Origin: DASVBJ01 sp036375895
GTDB taxonomy: Bacteria > Actinomycetota > Actinomycetes > JACCUZ01
Assembly: GCA_036375895.1 (NCBI GenBank)
Contig: DASVBJ010000255.1
Coordinates: 1-15,651 of the forward strand
Direction of reading: 5' to 3'
DNA length: 15,651 nucleotides
In this document: positions 1-6,098 of the stretch, piece after piece
How positions within the stretch are numbered: position 1 is the first letter of the stretch
Layout of the letters: each line of letters starts with the position of its first letter
The notes under the pieces: model-generated
Database searches by the model: none
Told to the model about the DNA's origin: nothing
What the model saw: only the letters and a program-made list of their open reading frames with translations
Position numbers and translations under genes: made by a program

Positions 1-882
1 CTGGCGCTCGCGCACGAGGTGCGGATGCGGTGGTGCGGCCCGGAGGTGGAGGTCGAGGGCATCGTCTCGGTGAAGACCGGCGGCTGCCCCGAGGACTGCC
101 ACTTCTGCTCGCAGTCCGGCCTGTTCCCGTCGCCGGTGCGCGCCGCCTGGCTCGACATCCCGTCCCTGGTCGAGGCCGCCAAGGAGACCGCGGCCACCGG
201 CGCGACGGAGTTCTGCATCGTGGCGGCCGTCCGCGGCCCGGACGAGCGGCTGATGGCGCAGATGCGCGAGGGCGTCGCCGCCATCCGGGCAGCGGTCGAC
301 ATCAACGTCGCCGCGTCGCTCGGCATGCTCACCCAGGCCCAGGTCGACGAGCTGGCGGCCATGGGCGTCCACCGCTACAACCACAACCTCGAGACCGCCC
401 GCTCGCACTTCCCCGAGGTCGTCACGACCCACACCTGGGAGGAGCGCTGGGACACCCTCACGATGGTCCGCGACGCCGGCATGGAGGTGTGCTGCGGCGG
501 CATCGTCGGCATGGGCGAGACCCTGGCGCAGCGCGCCGAGTTCGCGGCACAGCTCGCCGAGCTCGACCCCGACGAGGTGCCGCTCAACTTCCTCAACCCC
601 CGTCCCGGCACGCCGTTCGCCGACCTGCCGGTCATGGACGGCAAGGACGCGCTGCGCACCATCGCCGCGTTCCGGCTCGCCCTGCCCCGGACGATCCTGC
701 GGTACGCCGGGGGCCGCGAGGTGACCCTCGGCGACCTCGGCACCCGCGACGGCATGCTCGGCGGCATCAACGCCGTCATCGTCGGTAACTACCTGACCAC
801 CCTCGGTCGGTCCCCCGACGACGACCTCGCGCTGCTGGGCGAGCTGCAGATGCCGATCAAGGCGCTCTCCGACACCCTGTGA
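1..882 (+). CDS. bioB: Biotin synthase BioB (5' end outside window)
   Basis: Radical SAM enzyme that inserts sulfur into dethiobiotin, the last step of biotin synthesis in the cytoplasm. The frame is open from base 1 and the start lies outside the window; about 293 residues are present. The radical-SAM signature CPEDCHFC (codons 85-108) supplies the CxxxCxxC ligands of the [4Fe-4S] cluster. Further family motifs are YNHNLET, GGIVGMGET, LNFLNPRPGTP and the C-terminal GGINAVIVGNYLTTLGR. By eye, of the E. coli auxiliary-cluster ligands, the Cys97 match (EFCIVAA), the Cys188 match (EVCCGG) and the Arg260 region (LRYAGGRE) are kept. The Cys128 position reads Ala (VAASLGM, bases 307-327), and a second Cys follows the Cys188 match. 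This fits the actinobacterial BsaP-associated BioB type; a bsaP gene lies at 9695. No other biotin pathway gene adjoins it here. Confidence 0.97.
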   Translation: MALAHEVRMRWCGPEVEVEGIVSVKTGGCPEDCHFCSQSGLFPSPVRAAWLDIPSLVEAAKETAATGATEFCIVAAVRGPDERLMAQMREGVAAIRAAVDINVAASLGMLTQAQVDELAAMGVHRYNHNLETARSHFPEVVTTHTWEERWDTLTMVRDAGMEVCCGGIVGMGETLAQRAEFAAQLAELDPDEVPLNFLNPRPGTPFADLPVMDGKDALRTIAAFRLALPRTILRYAGGREVTLGDLGTRDGMLGGINAVIVGNYLTTLGRSPDDDLALLGELQMPIKALSDTL

Positions 883-922
883 CCCGCCGCCCGGCCCCCG
901 ACCTGCGCTGATCGTTGCGCCT

Positions 923-944
923 GCCGCCCCTGCGAGCGGGCGGC
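923..944 (+). terminator. Hairpin downstream of bioB
   Basis: GCCGCCC (923-929) and GGGCGGC (938-944) form a perfect 7-bp stem with an 8-nt loop, 40 nt after the bioB stop. There is no T tract, as is usual for hairpin terminators in high-GC actinomycetes. Termination is inferred from position only. Confidence 0.4.
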
Positions 945-1031
945 GAAATGGCTCGCCGACGCATAACTCCTCCCGAACCGGGTAAACGAGCCCGCGTCTC
1001 GTCCGAGTGACGATTCGTGGTCTATCCAAAA

Positions 1032-1068
1032 GGGACGTAGGGGGATAACCTCCCGCCCACCCCGTCCC
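1032..1068 (+). other. Possible leader hairpin of the transporter operon
   Basis: GGGACG (1032-1037) pairs with CGTCCC (1063-1068), and GGG (1040-1042) can extend the stem against CCC (1060-1062) across a 2-nt bulge. It ends 8 nt before the Shine-Dalgarno GAGGAGG (1077-1083) of the DUF3311 gene, so it would lie in a leader transcript if the promoter is upstream of it. I recognise no riboswitch class here and no convincing promoter in 883-1089. Confidence 0.22.
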
Positions 1069-1089
1069 TTGCGTCCGAGGAGGCCCCCG

Positions 1090-1344
1090 TTGGCCGTGCA
1101 TGATCCGACAGGTCCCGGAGAGGCAGCAGCGGTGCGTGCGGCCGCCCGCCGGCACGTCAACCGCTCACCCTGGAACTGGTTGCTGCTGGTGCCGCTCGTG
1201 GCAGTCCTGCTGCCGTGGTTCTACAACAAGAAGGACCCTCAGCTGCTCGGCATCCCGTTCTTCTACTGGTACCAGCTGGCCGCCATCGCGATCGGCGTCA
1301 CCTGCACCTATGTCGTCTACCGCGCGACGAGGGGTGAGCGCTGA
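1090..1344 (+). CDS. DUF3311 small membrane protein, symporter partner
   Basis: An 84-residue protein with two predicted membrane spans, about residues 29-45 (after SPWNW) and 56-77 (through the FFYWYQLAAIAIGV stretch), and a short basic C-terminus (YRATRGER). The NKKDPQLLGIPFFYW segment between the spans is the hallmark of DUF3311. I chose the TTG at 1090 because GAGGAGG (1077-1083) sits 6 nt upstream; the in-frame GTG at 1096 is the alternative. Its stop overlaps the ATG of the symporter gene (TGATG), so translation is probably coupled. DUF3311 genes regularly precede sodium:solute symporters, as in the yhjC-yhjB pair of Bacillus subtilis, so a subunit, chaperone or assembly role for the transporter is likely. 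That role is inferred from gene order. Confidence 0.88.
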   Translation: MAVHDPTGPGEAAAVRAAARRHVNRSPWNWLLLVPLVAVLLPWFYNKKDPQLLGIPFFYWYQLAAIAIGVTCTYVVYRATRGER

Positions 1345-3005
1345 TGGACGGCATCAAGACGACCGAGCTCGTCATCTTCTCCGCCCTCTTCCTGCTGGTG
1401 ACGGTGCTGGGCTTCGTCGCCTCGCGCTGGCGGCGGGCCGAGTCGCTCGAGCACCTCGACGAGTGGGGCCTCGGCGGTCGCAACTTCGGCGCCTGGATCA
1501 CGTGGTTCCTGATCGGCGGCGACCTCTACACGGCGTACACCTTCGTGGCGGTCCCGGCGCTGGTGTTCGGCGCCGGCGCGCTCGGGTTCTTCGCGGTCCC
1601 GTACACGATCGTCGTCTACCCGATGGTGTTCCTGGCGGCGGCACGGCTGTGGTCCGTGTCCCACCGGCACGGTTACGTCACCCCGGCCGACTTCGTGCGC
1701 GGTCGGCACGGCTCGCCGACCCTGGCGCTCGCCGTGGCGCTGACCGGCATCGTCGCCACCATGCCCTACATCGCGCTCCAGCTGGTCGGCATCGAGGCCG
1801 TCCTCAAGTCGATGGGCGTCAACGGGCACTGGCCGATCATCATCGCGTTCGCGATCCTCGCTGCCTACACCTACCAGTCCGGGCTGCGGGCGCCGGCCCT
1901 GATCGCGTTCGTCAAGGACGCGCTGATCTACCTCGTGGTCATCGCCGCCGTCATCTACATCCCGTACAAGCTCGGCGGCTGGGACGTGATCTTCTCTGCA
2001 GCCGACAAGAAGTTCAACGGGACCCCGCCGCCGCCCAAGGGCCCGGCGGACGGCACCCTGCTCGCCGACCCGGCGGTGATCGGCTACTCGACCCTCGCGT
2101 TCGGCTCCGCGCTCGCGCTGTTCCTGTACCCGCACTCGGTCACCGCGGTGCTGGCCTCGCGCAGCCGGGACGTCATCAAGCGGAACATGGCGGCGCTGCC
2201 GGCCTACAGCCTCATCCTGGGCCTGCTCGCGCTGCTGGGCTACATGGCCATCGCCGCCGGCGTGAAGCCGATCGCGAACGACGCCGGCAAGCCTGACCCG
2301 AACACCATTGTCCCGCTGCTCTACGACAAGATGTTCAGCGACTGGTTCACCGGCATCGCCTTCGCGGCCATCGCGATCGGCGCCCTGGTGCCGGCCGCGA
2401 TCATGTCGATCGCCGCGGCCAACCTGTGGACCCGCAACATCTACAAGGAGTATCTGAAGCGGGACGCGACGCCCGAGCAGGAAGCACGGATGAGCAAGCT
2501 CGCCTCGCTGCTCGTGAAGCTCGGCGCCGTGGTGGTCATCCTGATGCTCGAGCCGCAGTTCTCCATCGACCTGCAGCTCATCGGCGGCGTCATCATCCTG
2601 CAGACGCTGCCGGCCATCGTGCTGGGCCTGTACACCCGGTGGTTCCACGGCGTGGGGCTGCTGGCCGGGTGGGCGGCCGGCATGGTCGTCGGGCTGTGGA
2701 TGCTCTACGTCACCGACAACCCGCTGCTCGGCAAGGAGCACTTCGCCGGTGCGCTGTTCAAGTGGAGCAAGCTGGGCCTGGACACCAAGTCCACGATCTA
2801 CACCGGCCTGGTCGCCCTGATCGTCAACCTGGCCGTCGCGGCCGTGGTGACCATGCTGCTCCGCGCGATCCACATCCCGTACGGCGAGGACCGCACGGTC
2901 GAGGAGGACTACCACGTCGAGGCCGGTGACCCGGGCGTCGGCGTGACCGCGGCCGACACCGGCACCAGGGTCGGCGCCCTCGAGGCCGACAGGCGCACGA
3001 CCTAG
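1344..3005 (+). CDS. Sodium:solute symporter (SSS family, MctP/YhjB-like)
   Basis: A 553-residue inner-membrane transporter of about 13 helices, the usual SSS size. The N-terminal part carries the family pattern: a first helix (about 8-27), then the loop EWGLGGRNFGAW (40-51), a helix with the IGGDLYTAYTF sequence, and the RHGYVTPADFVRGRHG loop (108-123). This arrangement resembles monocarboxylate permeases of the MctP type and B. subtilis YhjB. The C-terminal 50 or so residues are polar and cytoplasmic. The substrate cannot be read from the sequence; a small monocarboxylate (pyruvate, lactate, acetate or propionate class) imported with sodium is the best guess from family. The ATG overlaps the stop of the DUF3311 gene by one base. 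A strong hairpin follows 9 nt after the stop, so the operon ends here. Confidence 0.92.
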   Translation: MDGIKTTELVIFSALFLLVTVLGFVASRWRRAESLEHLDEWGLGGRNFGAWITWFLIGGDLYTAYTFVAVPALVFGAGALGFFAVPYTIVVYPMVFLAAARLWSVSHRHGYVTPADFVRGRHGSPTLALAVALTGIVATMPYIALQLVGIEAVLKSMGVNGHWPIIIAFAILAAYTYQSGLRAPALIAFVKDALIYLVVIAAVIYIPYKLGGWDVIFSAADKKFNGTPPPPKGPADGTLLADPAVIGYSTLAFGSALALFLYPHSVTAVLASRSRDVIKRNMAALPAYSLILGLLALLGYMAIAAGVKPIANDAGKPDPNTIVPLLYDKMFSDWFTGIAFAAIAIGALVPAAIMSIAAANLWTRNIYKEYLKRDATPEQEARMSKLASLLVKLGAVVVILMLEPQFSIDLQLIGGVIILQTLPAIVLGLYTRWFHGVGLLAGWAAGMVVGLWMLYVTDNPLLGKEHFAGALFKWSKLGLDTKSTIYTGLVALIVNLAVAAVVTMLLRAIHIPYGEDRTVEEDYHVEAGDPGVGVTAADTGTRVGALEADRRTT

Positions 3006-3014
3006 CCTGCGGCT

Positions 3015-3058
3015 CGGCCCCTGCCCCCACGCGGAATACCGTGCGGGGGCAGGGGCCG
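3015..3058 (+). terminator. Strong hairpin after the symporter gene
   Basis: A 14-bp perfect stem (3015-3028 with 3045-3058) continues, after an A-C mismatch, into an inner stem capped by an AATA loop. It lies 9 nt after the symporter stop and 40 nt before the next start codon. No T tract follows. The arms are self-complementary, so it could act on either strand, but only the upstream plus-strand gene needs it. Confidence 0.75.
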
Positions 3059-3097
3059 CCGCGTGTCCGGGGCGACCCGACCCGAGCTGGAGGCACG

Positions 3098-4759
3098 ATG
3101 ACCTCGCCGAGCAGGCTGGAAGGGCACGGCGGAGACCTGGCCGTCGCGGTGGCGCAGGCGCACGGCGTACGCGCGATGTTCACTCTCTCCGGAGCGCACG
3201 TCTTCCCGATGTACGACGGGGCGGTCAAGGCGTCGCCGCCGATGCCGCTCATCGACGTCCGCCACGAGCAGACCGCCGTCTTCGCGGCCGAGGCCACGGC
3301 CAAGCTCACCCGCACGCCGGGCCTCGCCGTGCTCACCGCCGGCCCCGGGGTGACCAACGGGATGAGCGCCGTGACCAGCGCGTGGTTCAACGGCTCCCCG
3401 CTGCTGGTCCTCGGCGGCCGCGCGCCGGCCTTCCGGTGGGGCACCGGCAGCCTCCAGGAGCTGGACCACCCGCCGTTGCTCGCCCCGGTCACCAAGCACG
3501 CCGGCACGGTGGGCGCCGTCGCGGCGCTGCCCGGCGAGGTCGACGCGGCGCTGCGGCTGGCCACCACGCCGCACCGGGGCCCGGTCTTCCTCGACGTGCC
3601 GATGGACGAGCTGTTCAGCCGCGCCGAGGTCGAGCTGCCCCCTCCCCCGGTCCGCGAGCCCACCGGGCCCGACCCGGACGCGCTGGCGACGGTGGCCGGC
3701 CTGCTCGCCCGGGCGGAGCGGCCGGTGCTGGTCCTCGGCTCGGACGTGTGGTCCGACGGCGCCGAGGAGGCCGCGCGCCGGCTGGTGGAGACAGCCGCCC
3801 TGCCCACGGTCACCAACGGCATGGGCCGCGGCATCCTGCCCGCCGGGCACGACCTTCTCGTCACCCGGGCCCGGTCCCTCGCCTTCGGCCAGGCCGACCT
3901 CGTGCTGGTGGCCGGTGCACCGCTGGACTTCCGGCTGGGCTACGGCTCGTTCGGCGGGAAGGGGGACGCACCGCCCGCGCAGGTCGTGCACCTCGCGGAC
4001 ACGCCCGGCCAGCTCGCCCGGCACGTCGAGCTCGCGGCGTCCGCGTGCGGGGATCTCACGCTGGTCCTGGACGGGCTGGCCGAGGCCTGGACGCGCCAGC
4101 CCCGGCACAAGTCGCGGGGGGCCTGGGCCGACCGGCTGCAGGACGCGGCACGGGCGGCCGCCGAGGGCGACCGGGCCGACCTGGACAGCGAGGCGGACCC
4201 GGTGCATCCCGCCCGGGTCTACGGCGAGCTGCGGCAGCGGCTCGCGGACGACGCCGTGGTGATCGGTGACGGCGGGGACTTCGTCTCGTTCGCCGGCAAG
4301 TACGTCGAGCCGAGCCGGCCCGGCTGCTGGCTCGACCCGGGCCCGTACGGCTGTCTCGGCACCGGGCTCGGCTACGCGGCGGCGGCGCGGCTGGCCCGGC
4401 CGTCGAGCCAGGTGGTGCTGCTGCTCGGCGACGGCGCGGCCGGGTTGTCGCTGATGGACGTGGACACGCTCGTGCGCCACCGGCTCCCGGTCGTGATGGT
4501 GGTCGGCAACAACGGGGCGTGGGGGCTGGAGAAGCACCCGATGCGCTTCCTGTACGGCTACGACGTGGCCGCCGACCTCACGCCCGGCACGAGGTACGAC
4601 GAGGTCGTGAGGGCACTGGGCGGCGCAGGGGAGCTGGTGACCCGCCCGCAGGACATCGGCCCGGCGCTGGACCGCGGCTTCGCCGCAGGAGTGCCCTACC
4701 TCGTCAACGTCGTCACCGACCCGGAGGTCGCCTACCCGCGGGCCACCACCGGGATCTGA
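3098..4759 (+). CDS. ilvG: Thiamine diphosphate enzyme, acetolactate-synthase-like (mycobacterial IlvG type)
   Basis: A 553-residue protein with the three-domain fold of TPP enzymes: N-terminal pyrimidine domain with catalytic Glu57 in DVRHEQTA, a central Rossmann-like domain (about 190-335), and a C-terminal pyrophosphate domain with GDGAAG (444-449) and the N471-N472 pair. From recollection, whole blocks match M. tuberculosis IlvG (Rv1820): GGRAPAFRWGTGSLQELDH, WLDPGPYGCLGTGLGYA and GLEKHPM. Real acetolactate synthases carry a GMVxQWQ-type stretch after the NN pair, with a Trp important for substrate choice; here it reads GLEKHPM, so acetolactate synthesis is not assured. No ilvN, ilvC or ilvB is nearby, which also speaks against a branched-chain amino acid operon. 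The ATG at 3098 was chosen for the TGGAGG 4 nt upstream; the longer frame would begin inside the preceding hairpin. Confidence 0.88.
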   Translation: MTSPSRLEGHGGDLAVAVAQAHGVRAMFTLSGAHVFPMYDGAVKASPPMPLIDVRHEQTAVFAAEATAKLTRTPGLAVLTAGPGVTNGMSAVTSAWFNGSPLLVLGGRAPAFRWGTGSLQELDHPPLLAPVTKHAGTVGAVAALPGEVDAALRLATTPHRGPVFLDVPMDELFSRAEVELPPPPVREPTGPDPDALATVAGLLARAERPVLVLGSDVWSDGAEEAARRLVETAALPTVTNGMGRGILPAGHDLLVTRARSLAFGQADLVLVAGAPLDFRLGYGSFGGKGDAPPAQVVHLADTPGQLARHVELAASACGDLTLVLDGLAEAWTRQPRHKSRGAWADRLQDAARAAAEGDRADLDSEADPVHPARVYGELRQRLADDAVVIGDGGDFVSFAGKYVEPSRPGCWLDPGPYGCLGTGLGYAAAARLARPSSQVVLLLGDGAAGLSLMDVDTLVRHRLPVVMVVGNNGAWGLEKHPMRFLYGYDVAADLTPGTRYDEVVRALGGAGELVTRPQDIGPALDRGFAAGVPYLVNVVTDPEVAYPRATTGI

Positions 4760-4762
4760 CGG

Positions 4763-5719
4763 TCAGGCCGTCCGCGCGCAGAAGGTGCGACGGTAGGACT
4801 GCGGGGTGGCACCGACCCGACGCACGAAGTGGTGACGCAGCACGGCGGCGCTGCCGAAGCCGGCCAGGTCGGCGATCTCGTCGACCGACCGGTCGGTGTC
4901 CTCGAGCAGCCGCTGGGCCAGCAGCACCCGCTGACCGGTGAGCCACTGGTGGGGCGTGGTGCCGGTCTCCGCCCGGAAGCGGCGGGCGAAGGTGCGCGGC
5001 GACATCAGCGCCCGCGCGGCGAGCGCGTCGACGGTGATCTCCTCCCGGAGGTGCTCCGTCATCCAGGTGAGGGTGTCGGCCAGGGTGTCGGCCCGCACCG
5101 GCGGCATGGGCACGTCGACGTACTGCTGCTGACCGCCGTCGCGGTGCGGGGGCACCACCATCCGCCTGGCCAGCCGGTTCGCGACCCGCTCGCCGAACTC
5201 CTTCCGGACGAGGTAGAGCGCGGCGTCGATGCCGGCCGCGGTGCCGGCGCTGGTGAGGACCTTGCGGTCGTCGACGTAGAGGACCCGGGGGTTGACCCGG
5301 GCCGTCGGGAACCGCCGGGCGAGCTCGTCGGCGTAGGACCAGTGCGTCGTGCAGTCGCGCCCGTCCAGCAGGCCGGCCTCGCCCAGGATGAAGGCCCCGC
5401 TGCACACGCTCATGACCCAGGCACCCCGCTCGGCCGCGGCCCGCAGCCCGGTCACCAGCTCGTCGGGGATCGGGGTGTCGCGCGCGATGGCGGGCACCGC
5501 GACCAGGTCGGCGGAGGCGAGCCGGTCGAGCCCGTGCTCGACATCCAGCCCGAAGCCCGAGCGCGTCTGCACCCGGCCGGGTCGCTCGGTGCACAGTGCG
5601 AAGTCGAAGCTGGGCAGCAGCGGCTCGTCCGGGCGGTCGAGGCCGAACACCTCGCAGACCACGCCAAGCTCGAAGACGAAGACGCCGTCGAGCACGGGGA
5701 CGGCCACGTCGCGGATCAC
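4763..5719 (-). CDS. GlxA/AdpA-type transcription regulator (DJ-1/PfpI + AraC)
   Basis: A 318-residue DNA-binding protein. Residues 3-190 form a DJ-1/PfpI (amidase-like) domain with Cys106 in the elbow motif SVCSGAF. Residues about 215-312 form an AraC-type double helix-turn-helix (TVDALAARALMSPRTFARRF, then SVDEIADLAGFGSAAVLRHHF and ATPQSYRRTF). This is the layout of GlxA, FtrA and Streptomyces AdpA; at 318 residues it is shorter than AdpA and is probably a paralogue, not the orthologue. It starts at GTG 5719, with no Shine-Dalgarno but a -10 box 6 nt upstream, so the mRNA is probably leaderless. Its stop is 3 nt from the stop of the convergent ilvG-like gene. It diverges from a small membrane peptide gene, with four related half-sites between them, which suggests autoregulation. 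The effector is unknown. Confidence 0.92.
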   Translation of the reverse strand: MIRDVAVPVLDGVFVFELGVVCEVFGLDRPDEPLLPSFDFALCTERPGRVQTRSGFGLDVEHGLDRLASADLVAVPAIARDTPIPDELVTGLRAAAERGAWVMSVCSGAFILGEAGLLDGRDCTTHWSYADELARRFPTARVNPRVLYVDDRKVLTSAGTAAGIDAALYLVRKEFGERVANRLARRMVVPPHRDGGQQQYVDVPMPPVRADTLADTLTWMTEHLREEITVDALAARALMSPRTFARRFRAETGTTPHQWLTGQRVLLAQRLLEDTDRSVDEIADLAGFGSAAVLRHHFVRRVGATPQSYRRTFCARTA

Positions 5720-5725
5720 CCAGCG

Positions 5726-5756
5726 AGTATGGCAGGAAGTTGTGGAGGTCTGTCAA
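5726..5756 (-). promoter_or_regulatory. Promoter of the GlxA-type regulator gene
   Basis: On the minus strand a perfect -35 TTGACA (5756-5751) is followed, after 19 nt, by a -10 CATACT (5731-5726). Six bases later comes the GTG at 5719, so transcription would begin at or next to the start codon. The -35 and -10 each overlap one of the TGGC half-sites, so a protein bound there would be expected to block this promoter. Confidence 0.55.
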
Positions 5757-5802
5757 TACTGCCACTAGTGGCCGGAAGTTGGCGGGCACACAATTACTGC
5801 CA
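5730..5802. promoter_or_regulatory. Operator array of four TGGC half-sites
   Basis: Four related half-sites lie in alternating orientation: TGGCAGGAAGTTGTG (5730-5744, plus), TGGCAGTATTGACA (5764-5751, minus), TGGCCGGAAGTTG (5769-5781, plus) and TGGCAGTAATTGTG (5802-5789, minus). They form two inverted pairs repeated with a 38-39 nt period. AdpA, a relative of the adjacent regulator, recognises TGGCSNGWWY; the third site matches 9 of 10 positions. Between the pairs is a perfect 12-bp palindrome, GCCACTAGTGGC (5761-5772). The array covers the promoter of the regulator gene and reaches the start codon of the divergent small gene, so it probably controls both. Confidence 0.6.
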
Positions 5803-5963
5803 TGACGACTTTCCTTCTGTTCTTCCTCCTCGCCGTGGTATCCGCCTTCGCCGTCGCCGGCCTCGTCCGGGCCGTGCACGACGACCGTCCCCGGCGGGCT
5901 CCTCGTGGACCTTCGTACTGGTCCGGCACCGGCCTGCCGTCCGGGCCGTTCGCGACCCGCTGA
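5802..5963 (+). CDS. 53-residue single-span membrane peptide
   Basis: Unrecognised small protein. The frame reads MTTFLLFFLLAVVSAFAVAG, one predicted membrane helix (about residues 3-22), then a basic, proline-rich tail (VRAVHDDRPRRAPRGPSYW and onward) to a TGA at 5961. Codon third positions are GC-rich like the neighbours. The layout of one N-terminal helix plus a short charged tail resembles many small actinobacterial hypothetical proteins. There is no Shine-Dalgarno; the ATG sits directly after an operator half-site containing a weak -10-like CACAAT (5789-5794), so leaderless translation is possible. It diverges from the GlxA-type regulator and is followed by a hairpin 14 nt after its stop, consistent with a complete one-gene transcript. 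Function unknown. Confidence 0.55.
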   Translation: MTTFLLFFLLAVVSAFAVAGLVRAVHDDRPRRAPRGPSYWSGTGLPSGPFATR

Positions 5964-5977
5964 GCGCGCACCCCGCG

Positions 5978-6007
5978 CGGTCGCCATGACGCCCCTGCTG
6001 GCGACCG
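5978..6007 (+). terminator. Hairpin after the 53-residue ORF
   Basis: CGGTCGCCA (5978-5986) pairs with TGGCGACCG (5999-6007), a perfect 9-bp stem with a 12-nt loop, 14 nt after the small ORF stop. No T tract follows. Position suggests a terminator that separates the small gene from the aminopeptidase gene. Confidence 0.5.
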
Positions 6008-6029
6008 ACAAAGAGGCCGTGTCCCGGCG

Positions 6030-6058
6030 TTGACGGGATGGTGGTCTCGGCCGATCAT
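6030..6058 (+). promoter_or_regulatory. Candidate promoter of the secreted peptidase gene
   Basis: TTGACG (6030-6035) and GATCAT (6053-6058) are separated by 17 nt, a good match to the housekeeping sigma consensus (5/6 and 4/6). Transcription would start near 6065, giving a leader of about 34 nt before the ATG at 6099. Confidence 0.45.
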
Positions 6059-6098
6059 CCGGGTACGACGTGCCGCGGAGTGATTGGCGGGGACCACC

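Noticed and set aside
978..985. GGGTAA as the -10 of a stress sigma (SigB/SigF type) promoter before the transporter operon
   Set aside because: No GTTT-type -35 lies at the proper distance upstream.
4756..4766. CTGACGGTCAG as a terminator between the convergent genes
   Set aside because: It is only a 5-bp repeat with a 1-nt centre, produced by two facing TGA stops; too short to form a stable hairpin.
4763..5719. Naming the regulator AdpA
   Set aside because: The domain layout and operator type fit, but it is shorter than AdpA and AdpA-like paralogues are numerous in actinomycetes.
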